From: Blautia luti
GTDB taxonomy: Bacteria > Bacillota > Clostridia > Lachnospirales > Lachnospiraceae
Direction: 5' to 3'
Length of the DNA stretch: 64,000 bases
Assembly: GCF_033096465.1 (NCBI RefSeq)
Contig: NZ_AP028156.1
Location: forward strand, 3,366,501 to 3,430,500
Shown here piece by piece: positions 51,771 to 60,665 of this stretch. Position numbers and translations under genes: made by a program. The first letter of the stretch is position 1. Each line of letters opens with the position of its first letter. The notes under the pieces were generated by a model. It had not been told where the DNA came from. It was given only the letters and a program-made list of their open reading frames with translations, and searched no databases.

Positions 51771-52373
51771 ATGTATATTACATGTCTTGACGTAGAAGGC
51801 GTATTAGTACCAGAAATCTGGATCGCATTTGCAGAAGCAAGTGGAATCCCGGAATTGAAGAAAACTACCCGCGATGAGCCGGATTATGATAAACTGATGA
51901 AATGGAGACTTGGAATTCTGAAAGAACACGGACTTGGTCTGAAAGAGATCCAGGATGTGATCGCGAAGATCGATCCCCTTCCAGGTGCGAAGGAATTCCT
52001 GGATGAGCTTCGTTCTTTCTCTCAGGTAATCCTGATCAGCGATACCTTCACACAGTTCGCAGCACCTCTCATGGAGAAACTTGGCAGACCTACTTTATTC
52101 TGCAATACACTGGAAGTTGCAGAGAACGGCGAGATCACAGGATTTAAGATGAGAGTGGAGCAATCCAAGTTAACTACTGTAAAAGCTCTCCAGTCCATCG
52201 GCTTCGACACCATCGCAAGCGGCGATTCATACAATGACCTTGGCATGATCCAGGCAAGCAAGGCAGGATTCCTGTTCCGCAGCACAGAGAAGATCAAAGC
52301 AGACTATCCGGAGATCCCGGCTTATGAAGAATATGATGAACTTCTGAACGCCATCAGAAACGCTATGAAATAA
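51771..52373 (+). CDS. thrH: ThrH-type phosphoserine phosphatase / homoserine phosphotransferase
   Basis: This 200-aa HAD-superfamily enzyme is close to the length of ThrH (about 205 aa). Motif I is LDVEGVLVPE (nucleophile Asp and the ThrH-specific EG), motif II is LISDTF, the Lys is in RVEQSKLTTV and motif III is GDSYNDLGM. ThrH dephosphorylates phosphoserine and can transfer the phosphate to homoserine, linking serine and threonine metabolism. AGAGGAGGAA precedes the ATG. It is monocistronic with a clear terminator. Simple phosphatase activity alone is an alternative. Confidence 0.92.
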   Translation: MYITCLDVEGVLVPEIWIAFAEASGIPELKKTTRDEPDYDKLMKWRLGILKEHGLGLKEIQDVIAKIDPLPGAKEFLDELRSFSQVILISDTFTQFAAPLMEKLGRPTLFCNTLEVAENGEITGFKMRVEQSKLTTVKALQSIGFDTIASGDSYNDLGMIQASKAGFLFRSTEKIKADYPEIPAYEEYDELLNAIRNAMK

Positions 52374-52393
52374 AAATCCATATACACTAAAAC

Positions 52394-52429
52394 CCGGCAG
52401 CCCTTATCTTAATTCGATAAGACTGCCGG
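52394..52429. terminator. Bidirectional terminator between thrH and NUDIX gene
   Basis: CCGGCAG (52394-52400) pairs with CTGCCGG (52423-52429), with an inner CTTATC/GATAAG stem. It is flanked by A's and T's. Confidence 0.85.
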
Positions 52430-52464
52430 ATTTTCATTTATTCCGAAAATTTTCTTTTGTATTC

Positions 52465-52965
52465 TTACTCAAACGCTCTCCTGATGCTGTCATAATGTAA
52501 AAATTTGCCCGCCTCGCCCAGCTCTCTGATCTCATCAGCTGTGGCGAATTTATATCCATCTGTTTCTTCTGTCTGAAGATGCACATCTTTCTCATCAATA
52601 TCCATGACAAAGCGGTACACATCTACGAAATAATTATCTCCCTCACCTGGGTTCTCTCTCTGATAGGTAAAAAGATAACCTCCTTCTGCATTCCGCGCAT
52701 CCAGGCCTGTTTCCTCTTTTACTTCCCTCAGTACAGCCTCATAGGATTCCTCGCCTGCCTGTGCTGCTCCACCGGATACTTCCCAGCAGCCCGGCGCCCA
52801 TGCCTTGGTCATCACACGCTTGGTAATAAGAAAAGTTCCGTCCGGTCTGGCAATCACTCCAAGTACCGTCAGATGGTACTCGCCATCCTTCAGGCACCAG
52901 TCATTCCTCTTCATAGTCCGTCCTGTAGGCTTCTTATCTTTATCATATATGTCCCAAAATTCCAT
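52465..52965 (-). CDS. NUDIX hydrolase
   Basis: This 166-aa protein has the full Nudix box (GAAQAGEESYEAVLREVKEE then TG). The N-terminus, FWDIYDKDKKPTGRTMKR, resembles the group annotated as isopentenyl-diphosphate isomerase-like or YfcD-like Nudix proteins. GAGGAG precedes the ATG. The substrate cannot be predicted. It is convergent with thrH. The 380-nt gap to pgi shows no gene apart from the pgi promoter. Confidence 0.88.
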   Translation of the reverse strand: MEFWDIYDKDKKPTGRTMKRNDWCLKDGEYHLTVLGVIARPDGTFLITKRVMTKAWAPGCWEVSGGAAQAGEESYEAVLREVKEETGLDARNAEGGYLFTYQRENPGEGDNYFVDVYRFVMDIDEKDVHLQTEETDGYKFATADEIRELGEAGKFLHYDSIRRAFE

Positions 52966-53217
52966 TTCTTTTCTCTCCTCGTATCAGTTTCTTCTTGTTT
53001 ATTATCTTCATCCAGTCTCTCAATATCCATATTCTTCGGCAGAACACAGCTTAATACTACTGCTGCCACGAATACCAATGTTATAACCTTTTCCTTTCCG
53101 AACAGACCTGTACCATGTCAGCTGTTCTCTGTTGTATCTATATTATAAATTGTTTCTCCTGATTAGGCAACTTGATGTTTTTTATTACAGGTTTTTTTAT
53201 TTTCCATGATCCTTGCA

Positions 53218-53246
53218 TTGAAATTGAACCTCTTTTTCAGTATAAT
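53218..53246 (+). promoter_or_regulatory. pgi promoter
   Basis: TTGAAA (53218-53223) and TATAAT (53241-53246) are spaced 17 nt, about 100 nt before the pgi start codon. Confidence 0.75.
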
Positions 53247-53346
53247 TGCTGTATAGAGGATCGTGATTACTGCATTGCTGCTGGTCAATAAGATCGCAGA
53301 TTATATGGAAGATAACCACACTCATTTTTAAAGGAGGAATATTATT

Positions 53347-54930
53347 ATGGCAACTTGGAAAAACCTGGACACCCTGAATTCCTACGGAAAACTTGCCGGT
53401 CTGAAAAATCATGTGAATATTGCTGATGCAATGTCCGGTGAGAAGGGCGCAGAACGTGTAAAGAATTACAACACACCTATGGCAGCCGGCTTAAATTATA
53501 ATTATGCTGCCAAGGAAGTAGATGAAACTGTTTTATCTGCTCTGGCTGAACTTGCTGATGAGGCACAGTTGATCGATAAATTTCAGGAATTATACAATGG
53601 CGCAGTGATCAACACCGGAGAGAAACGTATGGTTCTTCACCACCTTGCACGTAAACAGCTTGGTAACCCGGTAGTAGCAGACGGTGTTGACAAACGTGAA
53701 TTCTACGTTACACAGCAGAAGAAAGCTGCAGACTTCGCTAATAAAGTCCACGCAGGCGAGATCACCAATGAGAACGGCGAGAAATTTACAACCGTAGTAC
53801 AGATCGGTATCGGTGGAAGTGACCTTGGTCCACGTGCTTTATACATTGCACTTGAGAACTGGGCAAAGGCCAACAACACATTCAAGATGGAAGCGAAATT
53901 CATCAGCAACGTTGACCCGGATGATGCAGCCGCTGTTCTGGCATCTGTCGACCTGGCCCATTCTCTTTTCATCGTTGTATCCAAATCCGGAACAACTCTG
54001 GAAACACTGACCAATGAAGCATTCGTTAAGAACGCACTTACCAAAGCAGGCCTGGATCCATCCAGACATATGCTTGCTGTAACCAGCGAGACTTCTCCTT
54101 TAGCTAAGAGTGAAGATTATCTTACAGCAATCTTCATGGATGACTATATCGGTGGACGTTACTCTTCTGTATCCGGAGTAGGCGGAGCAATCCTTTCCCT
54201 GGCATTCGGACCGGAAGTATTTGCCCAGCTTCTGGAGGGCGCTGCTGCTGAGGACGAGCTTGCAACCAACAGAGATCTGTTAAAGAACCCGGATATGCTG
54301 GACGCACTGATCGGTGTGTATGAGCGTAATGTACAGGGCTATCCTGCTACAGCAATTCTGCCGTACTCTCAGGCATTGAGCCGTTTCCCTGCACACTTAC
54401 AGCAGTGTGATATGGAGTCCAACGGTAAATCTGTAAACCGTTTCGGTGAGCCTGTTGACTATGTGACAGGACCGGTGATCTTCGGTGAGCCAGGAACCAA
54501 CGGACAGCATTCCTTCTATCAGTTATTGCATCAGGGAACTGATATCGTACCGCTTCAGTTCATCGGCTTCAGAAACAGCCAGCTTGGCGTGGATGTAGAT
54601 ATTGAAAACAGCACCAGCCAGCAGAAACTCTGCGCTAACGTAGCTGCCCAGATCGTTGCCTTTGCATGCGGAAAGAAAGATGAGAACCTGAACAAGAATT
54701 TCAAGGGTGGACGTCCTTCCAGCATCATTACAGGCGATGAGCTGACACCTGCTTCTCTGGGTGCATTACTTGCACACTTCGAGAACAAGATCATGTTCCA
54801 GGGCTTTGTATGGAACTTAAACAGCTTCGACCAGGAAGGCGTACAGCTTGGTAAAGTCCTTGCGAAACGTGTTCTTGCACACGAAACTGACGGAGCACTG
54901 AAAGTTTACAGTGACCTTCTGAACATCTGA
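53347..54930 (+). CDS. pgi: Glucose-6-phosphate isomerase
   Basis: This 527-aa cytoplasmic enzyme interconverts glucose-6-phosphate and fructose-6-phosphate, linking glycolysis and gluconeogenesis. The two sugar-isomerase (SIS) domains are visible: GIGGSDLGPRALY near residue 157, FIVVSKSGTTLET near 209, and the C-terminal signature region with NSFDQEGVQLGK near 495. The length is typical of the larger bacterial and eukaryotic-like Pgi. A strong ribosome binding site (AAAGGAGG) is present and the codon usage looks like that of a highly expressed gene. It is a single gene with its own promoter and terminator. Confidence 0.97.
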   Translation: MATWKNLDTLNSYGKLAGLKNHVNIADAMSGEKGAERVKNYNTPMAAGLNYNYAAKEVDETVLSALAELADEAQLIDKFQELYNGAVINTGEKRMVLHHLARKQLGNPVVADGVDKREFYVTQQKKAADFANKVHAGEITNENGEKFTTVVQIGIGGSDLGPRALYIALENWAKANNTFKMEAKFISNVDPDDAAAVLASVDLAHSLFIVVSKSGTTLETLTNEAFVKNALTKAGLDPSRHMLAVTSETSPLAKSEDYLTAIFMDDYIGGRYSSVSGVGGAILSLAFGPEVFAQLLEGAAAEDELATNRDLLKNPDMLDALIGVYERNVQGYPATAILPYSQALSRFPAHLQQCDMESNGKSVNRFGEPVDYVTGPVIFGEPGTNGQHSFYQLLHQGTDIVPLQFIGFRNSQLGVDVDIENSTSQQKLCANVAAQIVAFACGKKDENLNKNFKGGRPSSIITGDELTPASLGALLAHFENKIMFQGFVWNLNSFDQEGVQLGKVLAKRVLAHETDGALKVYSDLLNI

Positions 54931-54989
54931 TAATCCTTATGTCCGGCAGGCAGCACTGCCGGCATAATGAATAACGTGAAACCAAAAAT

Positions 54990-55020
54990 GGGAGATATGC
55001 AGTGAGTATGCATATCTCCC
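54990..55020. terminator. Bidirectional terminator between pgi and the EAL gene
   Basis: GGGAGATATGCA (54990-55001) pairs with TGCATATCTCCC (55009-55020). The stem is followed by GTTTTAG on plus and by T's on minus. Confidence 0.88.
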
Positions 55021-55038
55021 GTTTTAGTTTCATAATAT

Positions 55039-57150
55039 TTACTGCTTTTTCCGAAGCATTTCTATGTACACATCTTTCGGCTGTGGACGAGCATAATAGA
55101 ATCCCTGTATATTATCGCATTCCATCTTTCTCAGAAGTTTCACCTGTCCGAGAGTCTCCACACCCTCTGCGATCACGTCCATATCCAGGCCGTGGGCCAG
55201 ATTAATCACCTGCCGTACTACTTTTTTACCTTTGTCCTGCTCAATATAATCGATCAGACTCTTATCAATCTTCAGAGTAGTAAACGGCAGCTCATTTAAA
55301 GTGATAAGAGACGAATATCCGGAACCAAAATCATCCATATGAAGCCGAAATCCTTCATTCACCAGCATATCTGTAAATTTCCTGATCTGTTCATTATACA
55401 GAGTTGCCGTTTCTGTCAGCTCAATGGGGACACAGGAAGGCGGAATGCCATATTCCTTCACGATCTCCACATAACGCTCTACGACTCCGCTGTGATGAAT
55501 GCTTGCCCTGGACAGATTCACAGATACAGGCAGAAGTTCCTCACCCCGCTCCATGGTATCTCTCTGGAATCTGCATACTTCACGAAATACATATTCATCC
55601 AGTCTCACGATCAGGCCGTCCCTCTCATAGAGCGGGATAAAATCTCCCGGCATTACCATAGAACCATCTTTATTGATCCAGCGCACCAGTGACTCTGCAC
55701 CTACGATCTTGTCTGTTTTTACATCATATTTCGCCTGGAAATAAACTACGAATTCCCTGTCACGGATCGCTTCTTCGAATCTGTTCTCCAGAACACGGTT
55801 CTGATTCTGCTTCTCATTCATCTCCCGGGTATAATAGGCTACATTACATTCATAATTATCCCGGATACTCTTCAGCGCCAGAAATCCTCTGTCACAGAGT
55901 ACAGAGATTGGCTGAGATTTATCTATATTCTCATAGATTCCACATTTCACCCTTACATTGGGAACCGGCGCATCGGCAGCGATCTTTGCCAGAGATCCTT
56001 TCACATTCGCCGGTGACAGGTCAATATTTCCATAAGTCATGCACACGAACTGGTCACTTCCATATCTGGCGATCAGTCCCAACTTGTGATTTTTGTTAAA
56101 AGCCCTGCCCAGATAACAGAGCATCTGATCTCCTACTTTCTCTCCATAGCTGCTGTTGATCTGCTTGAAATCCCTGACATCCGCCACTATCAGATGGAAG
56201 TTCTCCTCCGGTTTCAAACGTATCAGTGTTTTCGCATGATAGAAAAATGCCTGTCTGGTGTACAGCCCGGTCAGCTCATCATGCTCCACAGCAGTCAGTG
56301 TCTGTGCAGATTCTTTCAGCTTGATCACACTGTTGATCCTGCCGATGACCACTCTGGAATTATAGGGCTTCGCAATGAAGTCCGATGCTCCCAGATCCAG
56401 GCACTGTATCTCCACATCCGGTTGATTGCTTCCGGTAGTCACGATCACAGGTACTGAGGCCAGCAGAGGATCACTCTGACTCCTCTTCAGGAATTCAAAG
56501 CCGTCACAAACCGGCATACAGATGTCCAGCAGTATTACAGACAGATCCCTATAATGCTCTGCAAGAAGCTTCAGTCCCTCTTCTCCATCCTCTGCCATAA
56601 GTACTTCGAAATTCTCAGACAGTACTGAGGAAAGGATTTCACGGTTCAGTTCATTATCCTCTACGATCAGCACTTTACGCTTGGACGCTGTGCCGCCTGG
56701 TTTCAGAAGTTCACTCAGCTCATTCCTGCGCACATCTATATCTTCATTGGCAAATGCAAATACAATGCTCTCGAAATCATCTGCATCTCCAATTCTGGCG
56801 CATTTCATATAATAAAACTGGATTTCGCCGTTTCTTCTTACGCGATAATGTACTGTAAACTGTGACACCCTGGTGAGATGTTCACAGACCGCATCCAGAT
56901 TCGTCTCCATACTCATCTTGCGTCTGTCCTCAGGCACTACTTTGTTCTCTATGTAGGAAGTCATGGCTGATTCATAAGGTTTTTCTTTATACAATTCTTT
57001 TTCTACATCAACGTCCTGGTTTCTGTAGCGGTAGATCTCTATCTGCTGAGTTTTTCTGTTTACCAGATAAATATTCGTGTAATCATCACCCAGAATATTG
57101 ATCAGTCCCAGAAGCTGTGTATTTTTTTCCCTGTCAGAATCTGTTCCCAT
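55039..57150 (-). CDS. REC-GGDEF-EAL c-di-GMP signalling protein with degenerate GGDEF site
   Basis: This 703-aa cytoplasmic protein has four parts. An N-terminal PAS-like region (about 1-150) is followed by a receiver domain (KVLIVEDNELNRE, phospho-acceptor in ILLDICMP, LGASDFIAKPY). The GGDEF domain active site reads RYGSDQF instead of GGDEF, so cyclase activity is unlikely. The EAL domain has intact metal and substrate residues (AESLVRW, VNLS, IELTE, DDFGSGYSS, TLKIDKS, AEGVET, QGFYYARP). It is therefore predicted to be a phosphodiesterase that lowers c-di-GMP, perhaps gated by phosphorylation and by GTP at the dead GGDEF site. The ATG at 57150 is chosen over TTG at 57153. It could directly affect the c-di-GMP riboswitch of the pilus operon. 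Confidence 0.93.
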   Translation of the reverse strand: MGTDSDREKNTQLLGLINILGDDYTNIYLVNRKTQQIEIYRYRNQDVDVEKELYKEKPYESAMTSYIENKVVPEDRRKMSMETNLDAVCEHLTRVSQFTVHYRVRRNGEIQFYYMKCARIGDADDFESIVFAFANEDIDVRRNELSELLKPGGTASKRKVLIVEDNELNREILSSVLSENFEVLMAEDGEEGLKLLAEHYRDLSVILLDICMPVCDGFEFLKRSQSDPLLASVPVIVTTGSNQPDVEIQCLDLGASDFIAKPYNSRVVIGRINSVIKLKESAQTLTAVEHDELTGLYTRQAFFYHAKTLIRLKPEENFHLIVADVRDFKQINSSYGEKVGDQMLCYLGRAFNKNHKLGLIARYGSDQFVCMTYGNIDLSPANVKGSLAKIAADAPVPNVRVKCGIYENIDKSQPISVLCDRGFLALKSIRDNYECNVAYYTREMNEKQNQNRVLENRFEEAIRDREFVVYFQAKYDVKTDKIVGAESLVRWINKDGSMVMPGDFIPLYERDGLIVRLDEYVFREVCRFQRDTMERGEELLPVSVNLSRASIHHSGVVERYVEIVKEYGIPPSCVPIELTETATLYNEQIRKFTDMLVNEGFRLHMDDFGSGYSSLITLNELPFTTLKIDKSLIDYIEQDKGKKVVRQVINLAHGLDMDVIAEGVETLGQVKLLRKMECDNIQGFYYARPQPKDVYIEMLRKKQ

Positions 57151-57193
57151 CAATCTCCACCGCTCCTTTCTGATATTTATCTATAGTATAAAA

Positions 57194-57221
57194 CACCCCC
57201 GCTTTTGTAACTGTCGGGGTG
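57194..57221 (-). terminator. Terminator upstream of the EAL gene
   Basis: CACCCCC (57194-57200) faces GGGGTG (57216-57221). On the minus strand TTTTATA follows. It probably ends the unit that held the solute-binding protein remnant. Confidence 0.6.
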
Positions 57222-57348
57222 ATATGTTTATATAATCATACAATTAATGATATAATTCTACTCCTTTTCTGTAAGTGTTTCAAGCCTTCTCTCGTCAAAT
57301 CAACGTAAAAATCAGGCTAAAAGCATCCCATGCCCTCCAGTGCTATCA

Positions 57349-57561
57349 CTACTTGTTTAATGCTTCGTTCAGTGCCTCTACAGAATTGGCTTCTTTGAGG
57401 ACCGGAAGATACGCAGATTCACATCCGAATTCCAGATTCTGCTCTTTCTGTGTGAACCATTTCAGGAAAACACAGGAAGCATATCTTTGTTTTCTATTGT
57501 AAACTTTTTCTCGGATTTTTTCTATCTGAACACACCCGAAAATCATATTATCTGTATTCAT
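57349..57561 (-). pseudogene. C-terminal remnant of a solute-binding protein
   Basis: The last 40 residues of a 70-codon frame (CVFLKWFTQKEQNLEFG, then SAYLPVLKEANS) match the conserved C-terminal part of family 1 sugar-binding proteins (FLKWFT, then GYLPV). The upstream codons do not match and there is no signal peptide. I read it as the leftover of a deleted ABC importer gene. Confidence 0.6.
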
Positions 57562-57605
57562 ATTGTTATCTGACAGATAATTGATGTTCTTTCGGGTGTG
57601 TTTTT
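57530..57605 (+). terminator. Long terminator-like hairpin
   Basis: ACACACCCGAA (57530-57540) pairs with TTCGGGTGTG (57591-57600), with inner TTATCTG/CAGATAA pairing and five T's on the plus strand. No plus-strand gene precedes it. Confidence 0.6.
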
Positions 57606-57623
57606 ATATTTTGGTTTACTGGT

Positions 57624-59144
57624 TCAGACATTTTTTACGTTCCAGTACACTGTATATTTCATCTGATTGTAAATAACATTTGTAAATGAAATATCATAAC
57701 TGGTTCCCAACCCTGATACTGTGTTGTATACTACATCCTCTTCTTTCATAGAATTGTAGACAGGTTCATAATCTGCCAGTCCTGGCTTTTTCGCAATGGT
57801 ATCCTCGGAATAACGGCTTACGATGATCTCCATAAAAGCATCACAGGCAGAAGCTGTATTTCCGCTGACTGTTACATTACTGATTCCCCTTGCATCCACT
57901 GCAAATGCCGGTTCCGATGCTGTGGCAGATTTGATATTGGTAAACGTATTATTTTTGATCGTTGAATTCTCCCAGTTCTGGGCTCTTATGGCAAATACTC
58001 TGCAGGAGCTGAATGTATTATTTTCTATGCGGATATTCCGATGGGGATGTCCCGGTGTATACATATGGGTTCCTACACCTGCTGCCAGATTTCTGAACAC
58101 ATTATCATGAATATAGATGGTATCGTCGGCCGTTTTGTCCATAGTACTTCCTCCCCAGGTAAATCCTCCTGTGGCAGCATCCGGCACATCCAGGTTGATG
58201 GCTTCCTTAACTCCCGTGGAAGTACATCCACTGAATGTACAGTTCTTTATTTCTACATTATAAGAGGCATCCATTTCTATGAAATGGGAAGTTTTCCCGG
58301 ACATATTGGCGAAAGTGATCCCCTGGATCAGGATGTTCTTCGTGTGTCCCATCAGAATGGCGTCACTTCCACTGTATTCTTTGTCAAAAATTACTGTTCC
58401 CTTGCCAATGAATTTCACGTCGTGTACCCCATTATATCCGGAGTATTTTACTCCTGCACGGGCATCATTATTATCATACAGGACAAAAAGTCCTGCCTTT
58501 TTCAGGCTTTTTATGATTACGCCGTCTTCGAATACCAGGGTTACGTTGGATGGAACATACAGGTTATAGGCGAGATTGTAAACACCTTTCTTAAGATGCA
58601 GTTCTCCCCCTCCGATGGTTGAAAAATACTCCATATAAGAAAGAAGAACATAATGAGACCGTGTCTTCTCTGTGAAAGCAGCGGTTCTAATATATCTGTT
58701 CTGATATGGGTTGGATTTCGGAGTTACCGTAAATACTCTGGGAACCGGAGTGGGTGTGAGCGTAGGTGCCTTTTTCTTCGGTATGGTGATCTTTACGCTG
58801 GATGAATAGCTACTGTACACAGTCTTTCCGCCAACTGTTTTATACGCCCGGATACGGAAATAATACTTCTGGCCGTAACTTAGATTCTTGATCTTCAGGG
58901 AACTGATATTTCCTGTTTTCTTTACTTTTTTGTAAGATGCAAAGCCTTTTTTCTGATAGACCACATATCCTTTAGCTCCGGAAACTTTCTTCCAGGTAAG
59001 CTTTACTTCCCTGGCGGCAGTTTTCTGGACTTTAAGTCCGGAGGGCTTCTTCAGTGATGCCGCACTCACAGGATATGCTCCCAGACACAGGCTAAGCAGG
59101 AGCACCAGCAGTAATGGCAGGACTGACAGTTTCTTCTTTCTCAT
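57624..59144 (-). CDS. Secreted FN3 plus right-handed beta-helix protein (pectate-lyase-like fold)
   Basis: This 506-aa exported protein has a signal peptide (residues about 1-28), a fibronectin type III domain (about 33-125, with KLTWKKVSGAKGYVVYQK) and a Pro/Thr linker. A long right-handed beta-helix with many N-rich turns follows (VEIKNCTFSGC, IRIENNTFSSC, STIKNNTFTN). This fold is shared by polysaccharide lyases, polygalacturonases and rhamnosidases. No definite catalytic triad is recognised, so specificity is open. There is no sortase signal, so it is secreted or bound through FN3. The ATG at 59144 has AGGAG 9 nt upstream. Confidence 0.85.
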   Translation of the reverse strand: MRKKKLSVLPLLLVLLLSLCLGAYPVSAASLKKPSGLKVQKTAAREVKLTWKKVSGAKGYVVYQKKGFASYKKVKKTGNISSLKIKNLSYGQKYYFRIRAYKTVGGKTVYSSYSSSVKITIPKKKAPTLTPTPVPRVFTVTPKSNPYQNRYIRTAAFTEKTRSHYVLLSYMEYFSTIGGGELHLKKGVYNLAYNLYVPSNVTLVFEDGVIIKSLKKAGLFVLYDNNDARAGVKYSGYNGVHDVKFIGKGTVIFDKEYSGSDAILMGHTKNILIQGITFANMSGKTSHFIEMDASYNVEIKNCTFSGCTSTGVKEAINLDVPDAATGGFTWGGSTMDKTADDTIYIHDNVFRNLAAGVGTHMYTPGHPHRNIRIENNTFSSCRVFAIRAQNWENSTIKNNTFTNIKSATASEPAFAVDARGISNVTVSGNTASACDAFMEIIVSRYSEDTIAKKPGLADYEPVYNSMKEEDVVYNTVSGLGTSYDISFTNVIYNQMKYTVYWNVKNV

Positions 59145-59307
59145 GAACATGATCTCCTCTGATTTTCATCTGTTTTATTTTTATATGTTTTATTTCCATG
59201 TTTTTTCGGTCGGATGCAGGCTTTTCCTTCGCTGCAGCGGTATCTTTGTATAACAGTATTATATAATTAATGAACTGTATATGTAACAGAAAACCCAATA
59301 TCCGATG

Positions 59308-59790
59308 TTAATACAACGTTCCTACATACCCTTCCGTTTTCCGTTTCATATAACACTCATTCACCTGGTCAGATTCCATAAGTTCCAGCACGTATTCCAT
59401 CCCTGTAGCCAGTTCACGTTTTTTCAGTTCTTCTAATGGAATCCAGTATACTTTTCCCTCTTCAGAACTTTTTAACTCGCCTGAAAATTTCTCTGCTTTA
59501 TAGAGAAAAAGTACATTATGAATGCCATCCCTATGCCAATGATATACCCCTCGCAGCTTCGGGCTTTCTATTTTTAATCCGGTTTCTTCCCAGACTTCAC
59601 GGATTATGGAATCATTGAATATTTCGTTCTTTTCTACATGACCACCAGGAAAGGTCGTTCCTGTGTAGCTGTCGTTTACTTTATCCAGTGCCAGGACATT
59701 TCCTGCATTGTCGCAAATCATGCACATATTCATAAAGCAAACCTGCTCTATACGACTGGCCTGCTTTTCATTTGTACTCATTTTTTCCAT
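59308..59790 (-). CDS. NUDIX hydrolase (MutT-like)
   Basis: This 160-aa protein has a complete Nudix box (GGHVEKNEIFNDSIIREVWE then ETGL). The HWHRDGIHNVLFLYKAEKFSG region is typical of the 8-oxo-dGTP diphosphatase-like group (MutT/YtkD). The N-terminus is extended by about 15 residues. Substrate is not predictable from sequence. It lies at the edge of the decaying zone but appears intact. Confidence 0.87.
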   Translation of the reverse strand: MEKMSTNEKQASRIEQVCFMNMCMICDNAGNVLALDKVNDSYTGTTFPGGHVEKNEIFNDSIIREVWEETGLKIESPKLRGVYHWHRDGIHNVLFLYKAEKFSGELKSSEEGKVYWIPLEELKKRELATGMEYVLELMESDQVNECYMKRKTEGYVGTLY

Positions 59791-59814
59791 TCTCTACGTT
59801 ATCCTCAATTTATT

Positions 59815-60119
59815 CTATATTCTGAATATAAGGCTTCCAATATTAAACGCCTGTTTCACTTCTCCAAGTATCAGCGCAGACAGAATCACTCTGCACAATG
59901 GATTGACAAATCCAAAGATTGCAACTTTCGAAACATCATTCCATTGTAAACTGCGTTCCACTCAGCACTACCGGAGATACTCTTCTGGAAAAAAGATTGA
60001 TCACCACAACTCCGGCAAATCCCAGAACACATCCTGCGATTTTTCTGCCTGTCATCCGCTCATTTCGGAAGACCAGACAGGACAGCAGAATGGCAATAAA
60101 GTTTCCCAGTCCGGTGATG
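59815..60119 (-). pseudogene. Remnant of an EamA/DMT-family transporter
   Basis: Two frames carry EamA pieces. Near 59942-60119 the text reads GLGNFIAILLSCLVFRNER and RKIAGCVLGFAGVVVINL, the typical end of one EamA half, and then hits a stop. A shifted frame then reads IFGFVNPLCRVILSALILGE, the start of the last helices, to the end at 59815. A frameshift or internal deletion and the loss of the 5' half make it non-functional. Confidence 0.8.
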
Positions 60120-60320
60120 ATGCTTCTACTGATACAACAATAACTGTTTTCCCGTTTACCATCTGCGGCTCAATATCAGGAATGATCTGTGGCACACAGG
60201 AATCAGAAACTGTATTGGCAAAAGCTACGATTGTCTTCATGTACTTTTCACTTTTATCAGGTAAGGATACCTTGTACTCAATATTTTCGATTCCCCGGAA
60301 AACATAGTATCTTCTACCAT
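60120..60320 (-). pseudogene. 5' remnant of an AlbA_2 (Schlafen-type) DNA-binding/ATPase gene
   Basis: After a good ribosome binding site (TTAGGAG) the ATG at 60320 opens MVEDTMFSGE. A one-base shift in a G run then leads to NIEYKVSLPDKSEKYMKTIV, AFANT, which is the typical start of AlbA_2-domain proteins. An internal piece is missing before IEPQMVNGKTVIVVSVEA, after which the sequence runs into the EamA remnant. It has at least a frameshift, an internal deletion and a 3' truncation. Confidence 0.8.
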
Positions 60321-60338
60321 TCTTTTACTCCTAATCTA

Positions 60339-60361
60339 TACTCGCACCACTGGTGCGAGTA
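60339..60361. promoter_or_regulatory. 23-bp perfect palindrome (operator-like)
   Basis: TACTCGCACCA-C-TGGTGCGAGTA is a perfect palindrome with a single central base. It lies just upstream of the AlbA_2 start, where an operator or a stem in the 5' leader would be. The 60.36-60.53 kb stretch holds no gene. Confidence 0.7.
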
Positions 60362-60531
60362 ATTCTATTTCCAGAATAAGAACTCTCTGGATGCTTAATA
60401 ATTATTATACGGTCCATTCATCACTTTCCGCAAGTAAGAAAAAAGAAATAATCAATATATAAGGTTTGTCACAACATCCACAAACTTTAACTATTGTCCT
60501 TAAAATACAAATTATCTTTCTAGAAAATAAC

Positions 60532-60580
60532 ACAAAAAGGATGCACTACGGTAACTTCTCCATTACCTTGGCACATCCTT
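60532..60580 (-). terminator. Terminator-like hairpin
   Basis: AAGGATG (60537-60543) faces CATCCTT (60574-60580), with an inner GGTAA/TTACC. On the minus strand T's follow. It is the second of two terminators after the tannase-like gene. Confidence 0.7.
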
Positions 60581-60618
60581 CGTATTATTATTTTTTGCGC
60601 TTCTTTTTTTACAAAAAA

Positions 60619-60654
60619 GGTAGAACACTCTCTTAATTTCGAGAGTATCCTACC
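60619..60654 (-). terminator. Terminator of the tannase-like gene
   Basis: GGTAG (60619-60623) and CTACC (60650-60654) enclose ACTCTC/GAGAGT. On the minus strand six T's follow, 12 nt after the stop codon. Confidence 0.85.
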
Positions 60655-60665
60655 CTGTTTCATTT

